Assembly (NCBI GenBank): GCA_018401015.1
Contig: JAGYLP010000002.1
Span: 124,001-188,000 of the forward strand
DNA length: 64,000 nt
Origin: Bacteroidales bacterium
GTDB taxonomy: Bacteria; Bacteroidota; Bacteroidia; Bacteroidales; M50B96
Direction: 5' to 3'
Shown here: piece by piece, positions 20,115 through 29,476 of the stretch
Layout: every line of letters begins with the position of its first letter
Position numbering within the stretch: the first letter of the stretch is position 1
Translations under genes and position numbers: made by a program
Notes under the pieces: generated by a model
Seen by the model: only the letters and a program-made list of their open reading frames with translations
Told to the model about the DNA's origin: nothing
Database searches by the model: none

Positions 20115-21920
20115 ATGACTGTAAAGGACCAACTCACAAATGGAATTGCTCAATGCGTGGAAACGCTCTATGGTGTAGTTCCTTCTCCCAAACAAATTCA
20201 ATTGCAAACAACCCGTAAAGAGTTTACCGGCGATTATACGCTGGTAGTTTTTCCCTTTACCCCTTTATCCAAGAAAAAGCCGGAAGATACCGCAACAGAA
20301 ATGGGGGAATACCTGCTCCAGGCATTGCCTCTGGTGGCCGATTTCAATGTGATCAAAGGATTTCTGAATCTGAGTATTACCACCGATTTTTGGACTTCTT
20401 TCGTTCAAGAACAACAGGACCAATCGCAATTTGGTTACCAAGCTTTAGCTGCAGACGTTAATCCGGTAATGATCGAGTTTTCATCGCCCAATACCAATAA
20501 ACCCCTCCACCTGGGACATATTCGAAATATTCTGCTTGGCGATTCGCTGGCGCGCATTGTCGAGGCTGCTGGAACCCCGGTTTTACGGGTAAATCTTGTC
20601 AACGATCGTGGTATCCATATCTGTAAATCCATGCTTGCCTGGAAAAAATGGGGCGAAGGTAAAACTCCTTCCGATCTGGGTAAAAAAGGCGACCATTTGG
20701 TGGGCGATTTTTACGTCAGGTTCGATGTTGAATATCGAAAAGAAGTAGCCGGGCTAATCGAACAGGGAGTGGATGCCGAAGAAGCTAAAAAGCAAGCTCC
20801 CTCCTTGCTCGAGGCTCAAGAAATGTTGCGACAGTGGGAGCAAGGAGAACCCGAGGTTATCGAGTTGTGGTCGAGAATGAATAGCTGGGTTTATGAAGGT
20901 TTTGATGAAACCTATGAAAAACTAGGTATTCGCTTCGATAAAATCTACTACGAATCGAATACGTATCAGCTCGGGAAAAAATGGGTCTTACAAGGGTTGG
21001 AGAACAATCAATTAGTTCAGGATGACGATGGGTCGATTTGGGCCGATTTTACCGCCGAAGGTTTAGATCGAAAAATCTTAATGCGTTCGGATGGAACCTC
21101 GGTATACATGACTCAGGATATTGGCACTGCTGTGCAGCGTTTCGAAGAGTATCCCATTCAACAACACATTTACGTGGTCGGAAACGAACAGAATTATCAC
21201 TTTCAGGTCCTTAAGTTAGTCCTGGCAAAATTGGGCTTTGAATTTTCCGATAAAATTTTCCATCTGTCCTATGGAATGGTTGAACTGCCCGAGGGGAAAA
21301 TGAAATCGAGGGAAGGGAAGGTGGTCGATGCCGATGATCTTTATCTCGAAATGATTCAGACCGCTGCTGAATCGGCTGCTTCGTCGGTTAAATTAGCCGA
21401 CATGGAGGAAGATGAGCTACATGAAGTGGTTCGGAAAATTGCTCTGGCTGCGCTCAAGTACTTCATACTAAAAGTCGATCCCAAGAAAACCATGGTTTTC
21501 TCACCGTCGGAATCAATCGATTTCAACGGAAATACAGGGCCCTTTATTCAGTACACCTATGCCAGAACGGCATCTATTTTACGTTCCGCCCGCGAGCAAC
21601 AACTCGAATTCCAACAACCTGTCGAAACCTCCTTCGAACCCTCCTTCGAACCCAACGAAGCAGAATTGCTGATTAGTAAAACCTTATACGAGTTCCCGGA
21701 ACTTATTCAAGAGGCTGCTCAGAATCTGTCGCCGGCATTGGTTGCCAATTATATCTACCAATTAGCGAAGGAATTTAATCGCTTTTACCACGAATATCCA
21801 ATTCTGAAAGCGGAATCAGAAGCAGCAAAAACTTTTAGATTGCAGCTTTGTTCTCTCACCAACATCGTTATTAAAAATGGAATGGCCTTGTTGGGAATAC
21901 CGGTTCCCGAGAAAATGTAA
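20115..21920 (+). CDS. argS: Arginyl-tRNA synthetase
   Basis: EFSSPNTNKPLHLGHIRNILLGDSLARI; GMVELPEGKMKSREGKVVDADDL; DALR-type C-terminus. Confidence 0.96.
   Translation: MTVKDQLTNGIAQCVETLYGVVPSPKQIQLQTTRKEFTGDYTLVVFPFTPLSKKKPEDTATEMGEYLLQALPLVADFNVIKGFLNLSITTDFWTSFVQEQQDQSQFGYQALAADVNPVMIEFSSPNTNKPLHLGHIRNILLGDSLARIVEAAGTPVLRVNLVNDRGIHICKSMLAWKKWGEGKTPSDLGKKGDHLVGDFYVRFDVEYRKEVAGLIEQGVDAEEAKKQAPSLLEAQEMLRQWEQGEPEVIELWSRMNSWVYEGFDETYEKLGIRFDKIYYESNTYQLGKKWVLQGLENNQLVQDDDGSIWADFTAEGLDRKILMRSDGTSVYMTQDIGTAVQRFEEYPIQQHIYVVGNEQNYHFQVLKLVLAKLGFEFSDKIFHLSYGMVELPEGKMKSREGKVVDADDLYLEMIQTAAESAASSVKLADMEEDELHEVVRKIALAALKYFILKVDPKKTMVFSPSESIDFNGNTGPFIQYTYARTASILRSAREQQLEFQQPVETSFEPSFEPNEAELLISKTLYEFPELIQEAAQNLSPALVANYIYQLAKEFNRFYHEYPILKAESEAAKTFRLQLCSLTNIVIKNGMALLGIPVPEKM
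21630..21653 (+). repeat. Perfect 12-bp tandem duplication inside argS
   Basis: tccttcgaaccc x2, encoding SFEPSFEP. Confidence 0.9.
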
Positions 21921-21946
21921 ATCGACAAACTAAATAATTTTTAACC

Positions 21947-22489
21947 ATGAGAATTTTACCGAAAGAAACCCTCGCCGTAGTAGTAGATATTCAAGGACTC
22001 CTCTTCCCTCATATCCACGATCACGAAAACCTGGAGAAGAACCAAAAAATCCTGATCGAAGGGCTCAAGTTATTAGAGATTCCCTTGCTTGTAACGCAAC
22101 AATACACCGAAAAACTGAAATCAACCTTGCCTAGCTTGTCCGAAGCCATAGGCGAATACGAGCATATCGAGAAGATGGCTTTTAGCTGTTGCGATGAACC
22201 CTCATTTGCCGAGGAACTCGCAATTCAGGGTAAGCGAAATGTCATCCTTTTTGGAATTGAAACACATGTTTGTGTCTTACAAACGTGTATCGATTTAATT
22301 GAATCGGGTTATCAACCGATTATTGTAGCCGATTGTGTTGGGTCGCGTAAACCTTACGATAAAGAAATTGCCCTGGAAAGAATGCGCCAGGAAGGGGCCA
22401 TTATCACGACCAAGGAATCCCTCCTTTTTGAATTGCAACGCGTAAGCGGAACCGACCGGTTTAAAGCAATTAGCAAATTGGTTAAGTAA
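21947..22489 (+). CDS. Isochorismatase-family cysteine hydrolase
   Basis: LAVVVDIQGLLFPHI; VTQQYTEKL; VILFGIETHVCVLQTCIDLIESGYQPIIVADCVGSR. Confidence 0.9.
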   Translation: MRILPKETLAVVVDIQGLLFPHIHDHENLEKNQKILIEGLKLLEIPLLVTQQYTEKLKSTLPSLSEAIGEYEHIEKMAFSCCDEPSFAEELAIQGKRNVILFGIETHVCVLQTCIDLIESGYQPIIVADCVGSRKPYDKEIALERMRQEGAIITTKESLLFELQRVSGTDRFKAISKLVK

Positions 22490-22511
22490 TAGTAAAACTG
22501 CTTATCTAGTT

Positions 22512-22541
22512 AAAAAAAGCGCCCTGTCAGGCGCTTTTTTT
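22512..22541. terminator. Bidirectional intrinsic terminator
   Basis: aaaaaaaGCGCCctgtcaGGCGCttttttt between convergent genes. Confidence 0.85.
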
Positions 22542-23352
22542 ATGCTAAAACGAAATAGAGTAGGTTTTTAATTAAGAGGTCGGGTTGCTCTGCATGAACC
22601 CAATGACCCGCTTTAGGGATTGTTACTAGTTCGGCGTAAGGGAAAATGGTTAGGATGATGGAGTCAAATACATCCTGCGTAATGTAGTCCGATTCAGCTC
22701 CCTTCACGAACAAAACCTGAAATCCGGTAATTCCTCTGCCTTTTTCAAATTCTTTCTCGTTTAAACCATCGAGGATATGCGGAAGATTATTCCAAAGTGC
22801 TTCCAGATTCAGGCTCCAGGAGAATTGATTATTCGATTCCCTGCGTAAGTTTTTCATTAAAAACTGACGAACTCGCTCGGGAGGAATTGTATCCGACAGC
22901 GCCTCGTCCACATCCTGACGACTTTCAATTTTCGAGAAATCGACCGAGCGCATGGCTTGAATCAAGGTGGCATGGTCGAGGGTGCGATGTTTCTTTCGGG
23001 CATCATCGAGGTATGAAATCGGAGCAATATCTACTACAATGAGGTGACTAATACGTTCGGGATATTCCTTGGCGAAATGCATAACAGTTTTTCCTCCCAT
23101 GGAATGACCCAGTAAAACTGCTTTCTCAATTTCATGCTCGTCCATGAACAGCTTCAGGTCCTCCTTCATTGCCTCGTAGGTGTGATCAGGATGATGGGGA
23201 GAACGTCCGTGATTCCGTTGATCGACTAAAAATACCTCGAAGTAATCTTGTAGTCCTTTTGCAATTGAGACCCAATTGTCGGAAGCTCCATAAAGACCAT
23301 GCACGATGATAAGTGCCGGTCCTTGACCATACTTGCGGTAAAATAAATCCAT
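22540..23352 (-). CDS. Alpha/beta hydrolase (YbfF-like esterase)
   Basis: LIIVHGLYGASDNW; VDQRNHGRSPHHPDHTY; VLLGHSMGGKTVMHFA; KAGHWVHAEQP. Confidence 0.9.
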   Translation of the reverse strand: MDLFYRKYGQGPALIIVHGLYGASDNWVSIAKGLQDYFEVFLVDQRNHGRSPHHPDHTYEAMKEDLKLFMDEHEIEKAVLLGHSMGGKTVMHFAKEYPERISHLIVVDIAPISYLDDARKKHRTLDHATLIQAMRSVDFSKIESRQDVDEALSDTIPPERVRQFLMKNLRRESNNQFSWSLNLEALWNNLPHILDGLNEKEFEKGRGITGFQVLFVKGAESDYITQDVFDSIILTIFPYAELVTIPKAGHWVHAEQPDLLIKNLLYFVLA

Positions 23353-23354
23353 GC

Positions 23355-23960
23355 TTATTCTTTCTCTAGGTTGATTACCCAGATGCCGCGCAGGGAATTT
23401 GGCTCGAAGCCGGTGGCGCGGTCGTCGGGATAATTGGCTAAAATGCGTTCGTATGTTTCGGTGCTAATGTGGTCGTTGATTATGCCATGGCATTGCATGC
23501 AAAGCTCTTCCGTAAGGATTGGGAATCGAACCTCTACTTCCTTATCGGCAATGAGGGTGGATGGTTTGGGTGCAATTCCATTTTTTAGGTCCGATTCGAT
23601 GGACTCGATATAGGCTAAATCGCGCTGGTTGGCTGTATTTGATGGATTGCGAAAATTTTTCGCTGCTCTCCTGATGCCAGCCTGGTTTGCTTCTCCGACG
23701 CTATCGGTTAAATGAGTGGCTTGGGTAGCGCAGAAATCAATGGCATAAGGTGCTCCCGATTGCTTGATGGCTGTTACCAGCTTAGAACCCAAGGTTCCTT
23801 TGGCTTTCAACATGATTTCTTTCGCCAAGTGCTCATAATCGGGCGATTCGTTTTCTGAAGCTTGATGATCTGTTTTCGATGGTGCAGAAGGCTGACATGC
23901 AATGAGGAAAGCACCTAGAATTAGGCTGAAGATGATGCCTGGAGAAGGAATTGTTTTCAT
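23355..23960 (-). CDS. DUF3365/Tll0287-like haem-binding lipoprotein
   Basis: Lipobox-like FLIACQPS; c-type haem motif CMQCH near C-terminus; overall DUF3365-like. Confidence 0.75.
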   Translation of the reverse strand: MKTIPSPGIIFSLILGAFLIACQPSAPSKTDHQASENESPDYEHLAKEIMLKAKGTLGSKLVTAIKQSGAPYAIDFCATQATHLTDSVGEANQAGIRRAAKNFRNPSNTANQRDLAYIESIESDLKNGIAPKPSTLIADKEVEVRFPILTEELCMQCHGIINDHISTETYERILANYPDDRATGFEPNSLRGIWVINLEKE

Positions 23961-24046
23961 GGATAGTGAATTTTAAAACCGGCCTTGCAAAAATAAGCGA
24001 AATGAATTGGATGCCCGGTGTGCTATGGATACTTGTGAGCGTTAAA

Positions 24047-24086
24047 AAATAAAAAAAGGCAGTTCCATCGGAAACTGCCTTTCTAT
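24047..24086 (-). terminator. Intrinsic terminator downstream of rpmH
   Basis: aaaaaaaggcagttccatcggaaactgcctttc; on the minus strand GGCAGTTTCC-GATG-GAACTGCC followed by a T run. Confidence 0.8.
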
Positions 24087-24102
24087 TGAAGTATTTTGAA
24101 CC

Positions 24103-24261
24103 TTACACTTTGTGACGTGCTTCGTCGGAAACAGTAAGTTTCTTGCGTCCTTTTGCACGACGTGCGGCCAGAACTTTTCTTCCATTGGCGGTTGACATTC
24201 TTTCGCGAAATCCGTGCTTATTTTTTCTCTTCCGGTTAGATGGTTGAAATGTTCTTTTCAT
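24103..24261 (-). CDS. rpmH: 50S ribosomal protein L34 (not in ORF track)
   Basis: Reverse translation [52 protein letters not shown], unmistakable bL34. Confidence 0.98.
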   Translation of the reverse strand: MKRTFQPSNRKRKNKHGFRERMSTANGRKVLAARRAKGRKKLTVSDEARHKV

Positions 24262-24302
24262 TATCGTAAAATTTTATCGTTTCTGTTTTTAAAATCGGTT
24301 TG

Positions 24303-24310
24303 CAAAAATA
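24303..24310 (-). promoter_or_regulatory. Bacteroidota -7-like element for rpmH
   Basis: Reverse-strand TATTTTTG matches TAnnTTTG. Confidence 0.4.
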
Positions 24311-24350
24311 GAATTGTTTTTTAAACTTTCAAATACTCAGGCGAATAATC

Positions 24351-24791
24351 TTAATTTTTTCTCGTCCATGTAGTCGAACGGCCCAGGATTGAAAACCCCA
24401 TATATCCTCGCATTTCGATTTGATTTTGATGAACCAGATTGATTTTACACGAATACTCATTCCCACTTTCCGGATCGTAAATAGTACCATCGTCCCAGGT
24501 AGAACCGGAAATATATTCCAGGTTTTCAAGGATGGTTAAACCCACGATGGGGAATTGTTTCTTTTTCGAATCCGGGTTTTTAGTATCCAGCTTAGGTTTT
24601 CCATTTTCATCGAGTGGATTTTTCAGGGCCACTATTTTAGCAAAATAGCGTTTCCCTTTTTTGAAAATCTCTACAGTCGATTTATCATTTTCGGTTGACC
24701 AGGTTCCCAAAATAGCATCTGCTTTTTGGGCAAAACCAGCGGAACCAATCAGGATAAACGAAAGGACGAAAAAAACAGATAAAATACGCAT
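24351..24791 (-). CDS. DUF2147 family secreted protein
   Basis: Signal peptide; ADAILGTWSTENDKSTVEIFKKGKRYFAKIVAL; RGYMGFSILGRSTTWTR. Confidence 0.85.
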   Translation of the reverse strand: MRILSVFFVLSFILIGSAGFAQKADAILGTWSTENDKSTVEIFKKGKRYFAKIVALKNPLDENGKPKLDTKNPDSKKKQFPIVGLTILENLEYISGSTWDDGTIYDPESGNEYSCKINLVHQNQIEMRGYMGFSILGRSTTWTRKN

Positions 24792-24800
24792 GGGTACAGC

Positions 24801-27800
24801 TTAGTTTTTCTTGTTCTTAAGTGCCTTTTGTTCACCGCGCTCAATTACTTCGTATGCAATCGGAGTCGCAATGAATAAGGATGAGTAGGTACCTACAATA
24901 ACACCAATCATCATGGAGAAGACAAATCCGCGAATGGTTTCACCTCCAAAGAGGAAAATGGCGAGTAATACGACAAATGTACTCAACGAGGTTGAGAATG
25001 TACGGCTCACTGTACTATTCAAGGCGTCGTTGTAAACCACTTTTCGTTCCCGGTTAGGATGCAATCCCATCCATTCGCGAATACGGTCGAAGACAACCAC
25101 AGTATCGTTGATCGAATAACCAATTACGGTTAGGATAGCGGCAATAAAAGCTTGGTCAATTTCGAGGCTGAATGGTAGTATTCCGTAGAAAAGGGAGAAG
25201 AAACCCAAAACAATAATGGCGTCGTGCATAATAGCAGCAACTGCTCCTAAACCATACTGCCAGTATCGGAAACGAATCATGATGTAAAGGAACATGATGA
25301 TCAAGGAAATGAGCAAGGCCCAAACTGCTGCGGTTTTAATATCTTCTGCAATGGTTGGTCCAACCTTCTGAGAACTCATTCGACCGTATTCTACATCTTC
25401 GCTATCGGAAATAAAATCATCGTAAGAAATTCCACCCAATAAATCTTTTAATCCAAGGTAAAGTTTCATTTCCACCACATCGTCGACACCCAACTGAACG
25501 GATGCTATTTGTTCTTGGAAAGTGCTGTAGTCCATGCCATTTAGCAAAGAGCTGAGTTCGCTGAACAATTGCTCTTGATTCACTTCCGAATCCTCCAGCG
25601 TACTGTAATCGATCATGTATTTGGTGGTAACCTTCACTTGATTGTCGCTACCAAAAATTTTCACTTCCGGAGCTTGCCCGTAAACATCGGCTAAGCGTTG
25701 CGAAACATCGGAGGTCGATACACTTTCTTCAAAACGTACCACATAGGTTCTACCTCCGAGGAAATCGACACCTAAATTCAATCCTTTGGTGAATAAGGAA
25801 CCCAAGCTGATAACAACAGCAACTGCCGAAATGATGTAGAAGGTTTTTCGTTTGTCGAGGAACTGGATCTTTAGGTTAGTAAAGAGGTTCTCAGTCATTT
25901 TGGTCGCAAAACTAATCGAGTTGGATTTTTCAAGCATTCTTTCAAAAACCAAACGAGTAATGAAAATTGCGGAGAACAAGGAAGTCATAATACCTATTAT
26001 TAAGGTAGTGGCGAATCCTTGAATTGGACCTTTACCAAAATAAACGAGTACGATAGCTGTAAGTAAGGTGGTAATGTTCGCATCGACAATAGCGGAGTAT
26101 GCGTTTCGATAACCATCTTTTAAGGCTAATTTTAAACCTTTACCAGAGCGCAATTCTTCTCGGATTCGTTCATAAATCAGCACGTTCGCATCCACCGACA
26201 TACCAATAGTTAAAACGATACCGGCAATACCAGGTAAGGTTAGAACTGCTCCGAAGGAAGCGAGTACGCCAAAAATGAAGAAGATGTTTGAGATCAGTGC
26301 GATGTTCGCTACCAAACCAGCTCGGTTGTAGTAGAAAATCATGTAAATGAGGACAAAAATAAAGGCGATTACGAACGACCAAAGACCCGAGTTGATGGCT
26401 TCTTTACCCAGCGATGGACCAACGATGGCTTCTTCGACGATACGAGCCGGTGCAGGTAATTTACCTGATTTGAGCACGTTAGCAAGGTCTTGAGCCTCTG
26501 TGATAGTAAAGTCGCCGGTAATTTGAGAATTTCCGTTTTTAATTTCGTTTTGTACGGTTGGGAAGGAATAAACGTAACCATCGAGAACAATCGCTACTTC
26601 ACGACCAATATTCTCTTTCGTTAAGCGAGCCCAAATTTTGGAGCCCTCCGGAGTCATTTGCATGCTTACATCGGCATTTCCCCCCATCTGACCAAAACCT
26701 TGACGAGCATCGCGAATGGCAGAACCATCGAGTGGAGCTAATCCGTCGCGACTGGTAACTTTAAGGGCAACTAGTTGGAAAAAATCTTCAGTGTCGCCTA
26801 CGGGCTTGAAGGTCCAGGCAAATTTGATGTCGCGGGGTAATAAACTTTGAACCTCCGGGTTGCGAAGGTATTCGTTCATTTTTGCCGTATCTTTTTTATG
26901 AACGTATCCTACATTAGCACTATTGATAATGTTTCCATCGGTATATTGTGGAACACTCAAAATGGCCCAAATAGGATTGTCTTTCAATTGTTGTTCGCGA
27001 ATGAAGGAGCTATCGAGTGCTGCTTCGTCGCCAGCTAGTTCATCGAGCAAACTTTGAGTCGTATCTTCTTCGCTAGTAAGGAGCTCTTCGTTGGGGGAGG
27101 TTGCTTCGGTTTCAAGGGCTACTTCGGCTGCTTCGGTCGCAGCTGGTGTGTCGATGGTGTCGCCACTTTCAAGTTTTTTTAATTCAGCAAGGCGCTTATT
27201 GGCTTCGTCGAGGCTGTTGACGATCTCCCCTACACGATAGGTTTCCCAAAATTCAAGACTAGCGGTTCCTTGAAGTAATTTACGAACGCGTTCGGGTTCT
27301 TTAACACCCGGAAGCTCAACTAAAATACGTCCGGTATTTTCTAAACGCTGAATATTGGGTTGAGCCACACCGAATTTGTCGATACGACTGCGCAATACAT
27401 TGAAAGAAACTTCGATAGCGTTTTCAGCTTCGGCACGAATCACTTCAATTACTTCTTCGTTTGTTGAGTTCGGACGAACTTTATCTTTTAATTCGAGGGT
27501 TGCAAAGATGGTAGCTAAACGAGCATTGGGATCAATCTCGTTGAATGAACGGGCGAATAATCCAACAAAATCGGCTTCGCCGGCTTTTTGATATTGATTA
27601 GCACGTTCTAAAGCAGCAAGAAAGACGGAGTCTTTGCTGTATCCCGAAAGCGATTTGATTACGTCAACTACAGATACTTCAAGGGTGACGTTCATCCCTC
27701 CTTTTAAGTCGAGACCTAAATTGATTTCTTTCTCTTTACTATCCTGATAGGTAATGTTTTTCAGAACCGGAAAATCAACCACCGGTAGATTTTGGACGGA

Positions 27801-27953
27801 ATCGAGGTAAAAGTATTTCAACCGGGAATCGCCTTGGGCATACTCGTCGGCAGCTTTTTCAACCTTATTCGATAAATACGAAAAGGACAATTGATAAATC
27901 GTCACTAAAGCTAACAGGATAGCTAATAATCTAATAGCACCTTTGTTCTGCAT
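24801..27953 (-). CDS. secDF: SecDF fusion protein translocase subunit
   Basis: LGLDLKGGMNVTLEV; RIDKFGVAQPNIQ; LTLPGIAGIVLTIGMSVDANVLIYERIREE (SecD); LGVDFLGGRTYVVRFEE; TVIGYSINDTVVVFDRIRE (SecF); 1050 aa. Confidence 0.96.
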   Translation of the reverse strand: MQNKGAIRLLAILLALVTIYQLSFSYLSNKVEKAADEYAQGDSRLKYFYLDSVQNLPVVDFPVLKNITYQDSKEKEINLGLDLKGGMNVTLEVSVVDVIKSLSGYSKDSVFLAALERANQYQKAGEADFVGLFARSFNEIDPNARLATIFATLELKDKVRPNSTNEEVIEVIRAEAENAIEVSFNVLRSRIDKFGVAQPNIQRLENTGRILVELPGVKEPERVRKLLQGTASLEFWETYRVGEIVNSLDEANKRLAELKKLESGDTIDTPAATEAAEVALETEATSPNEELLTSEEDTTQSLLDELAGDEAALDSSFIREQQLKDNPIWAILSVPQYTDGNIINSANVGYVHKKDTAKMNEYLRNPEVQSLLPRDIKFAWTFKPVGDTEDFFQLVALKVTSRDGLAPLDGSAIRDARQGFGQMGGNADVSMQMTPEGSKIWARLTKENIGREVAIVLDGYVYSFPTVQNEIKNGNSQITGDFTITEAQDLANVLKSGKLPAPARIVEEAIVGPSLGKEAINSGLWSFVIAFIFVLIYMIFYYNRAGLVANIALISNIFFIFGVLASFGAVLTLPGIAGIVLTIGMSVDANVLIYERIREELRSGKGLKLALKDGYRNAYSAIVDANITTLLTAIVLVYFGKGPIQGFATTLIIGIMTSLFSAIFITRLVFERMLEKSNSISFATKMTENLFTNLKIQFLDKRKTFYIISAVAVVISLGSLFTKGLNLGVDFLGGRTYVVRFEESVSTSDVSQRLADVYGQAPEVKIFGSDNQVKVTTKYMIDYSTLEDSEVNQEQLFSELSSLLNGMDYSTFQEQIASVQLGVDDVVEMKLYLGLKDLLGGISYDDFISDSEDVEYGRMSSQKVGPTIAEDIKTAAVWALLISLIIMFLYIMIRFRYWQYGLGAVAAIMHDAIIVLGFFSLFYGILPFSLEIDQAFIAAILTVIGYSINDTVVVFDRIREWMGLHPNRERKVVYNDALNSTVSRTFSTSLSTFVVLLAIFLFGGETIRGFVFSMMIGVIVGTYSSLFIATPIAYEVIERGEQKALKNKKN

Positions 27954-28009
27954 TTGTTTTTAAATTTTGTAATCTTCTAATTATTATGATGTTTCGGTAA
28001 AAGAATCGG

Positions 28010-28017
28010 CAAATATA
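28010..28017 (-). promoter_or_regulatory. Bacteroidota -7-like element for secDF
   Basis: Reverse-strand TATATTTG matches TAnnTTTG. Confidence 0.4.
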
Positions 28018-28264
28018 TTTAATTTTTTCATTCTTAATGTCTTTTTTACGGACAAATCCAGCTCATAAAGGCAGTCTGATTTTGATTTTTAAGTGGCTGA
28101 AAATGTGTTATTTGTGAGTCTTCTGGTCAAATTCCTCTCCAATTATTTTCGTCTAAGTAGTCGGATCATTTCACGATGATGCGATTTGGAGTTATTGGGA
28201 GATGAGAGAAGGATGCAAATTGTTGAGAATCTTGACTTTTTATATCCGAAATGAGGTCAGTTTT

Positions 28265-28891
28265 TCACGTATAGCTAATCCATAAATTCTCGTGTTGGAA
28301 AAAGGACACTCGGCGCTCAACTGTTTCAGAGGTTTGAGTCACGATGATTCTTGCCTCTCGATCCTTTATGGGATTGAATGCTTGTATGCTCAATTCCTGT
28401 AGAAAGTCGATATGACGATTTTGCAGGGACTTGACCATTACTTCTTTCATGGTCCAACAAAGTAGTGCGTGTTCTTTTTTGTAGTCAGGAAGCAGGTTGT
28501 TTTGCTCCGCCGGGCTTAAGAATCGAGAAAGAATCCGATGGATAGGACGAGGCATCAGCTCGATGTCGATCCCCGGATTCGGCTCATCCGTGAGATAGAT
28601 GGCAACGTAGTGATTACTGTGCGATATGCTAATATGTTCTTTTGCGTTGATTAAGAACGGCTTACCGCTCGATTCGTGCGCTAAAATAATTGGACGTTGA
28701 AAGAAGAGGTTTATGAGGTACCTGGTTCCTAAAAATTCGATTTTGCGACTATTAGAGCCTAAGCTTTGATATGTTTGAACCGATTCATCATCCAGCGAGA
28801 CAAAGGGAAGCAGCTCTTCAGCCGAATGGGTGAAGGCTCCCAGTAGGATGTTTTTGCCCGCATCGGGAGAAAAGGACCAGAGGCTAATCAT
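28265..28891 (-). CDS. 4'-phosphopantetheinyl transferase superfamily protein
   Basis: HISISHSNHYVAIYL; NPGIDIELM; CWTMKEVMVKSL. Start at 28891 overlapping gldD stop. Confidence 0.87.
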   Translation of the reverse strand: MISLWSFSPDAGKNILLGAFTHSAEELLPFVSLDDESVQTYQSLGSNSRKIEFLGTRYLINLFFQRPIILAHESSGKPFLINAKEHISISHSNHYVAIYLTDEPNPGIDIELMPRPIHRILSRFLSPAEQNNLLPDYKKEHALLCWTMKEVMVKSLQNRHIDFLQELSIQAFNPIKDREARIIVTQTSETVERRVSFFQHENLWISYT

Positions 28892-29471
28892 GAGCGTCTT
28901 TCCAAACCAGCGAGTTAATGAGGTAATCAATGTCTGACTCAATGAATTGTAAAACCGGGGCTATGGAGTCAGCATTGGGTGCGTGCAAAAAATACAAGGA
29001 GCCTCTTAAAAAGTGGTGGGTGCTATCGGTAAGAAAGAACTGAATGGGTGAAGCGGCATTCCCGCGGATATGATAGATGAGTCCGAATTTTGATTCGTCT
29101 GGTTTCATAATTACTTCATCCTGAATCGCATCTGATATTATTTGATGTTTGAATGCGAGTTGATGCGATTCGTCTAATAAAAATCTGAGATTTCCCTGAA
29201 TAGGGTGATAGCTAAGGTGAAGTTGAGCTTTTTGAAGAGGAAAGTTCAGATTGTACCAATACTTGCCTTTCTCTTGATTAGGATAAGGGGTTAAAAGGGA
29301 ATACACTGGGTATTCGAATTGGTAGGGCAGATCGTCCGATTCGAGCAGGCGGTAGTCTTTTTCGGGAAAATCAATGCGGAAGTATCCGTAGGGTTTGGGT
29401 ATTGGGGTGTCTGTACAGGCAATGGCAAATCCCCCGATAAGTAGAAGGAGTGTAATACGTATTCCTTTCAT
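28884..29471 (-). CDS. gldD: Gliding motility lipoprotein GldD
   Basis: Lipobox-like FAIACTDTP; PIPKPYGYFRIDFPEKDYR; adjacent to gldE. Confidence 0.92.
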   Translation of the reverse strand: MKGIRITLLLLIGGFAIACTDTPIPKPYGYFRIDFPEKDYRLLESDDLPYQFEYPVYSLLTPYPNQEKGKYWYNLNFPLQKAQLHLSYHPIQGNLRFLLDESHQLAFKHQIISDAIQDEVIMKPDESKFGLIYHIRGNAASPIQFFLTDSTHHFLRGSLYFLHAPNADSIAPVLQFIESDIDYLINSLVWKDAHD

Positions 29472-29476
29472 GTTGA

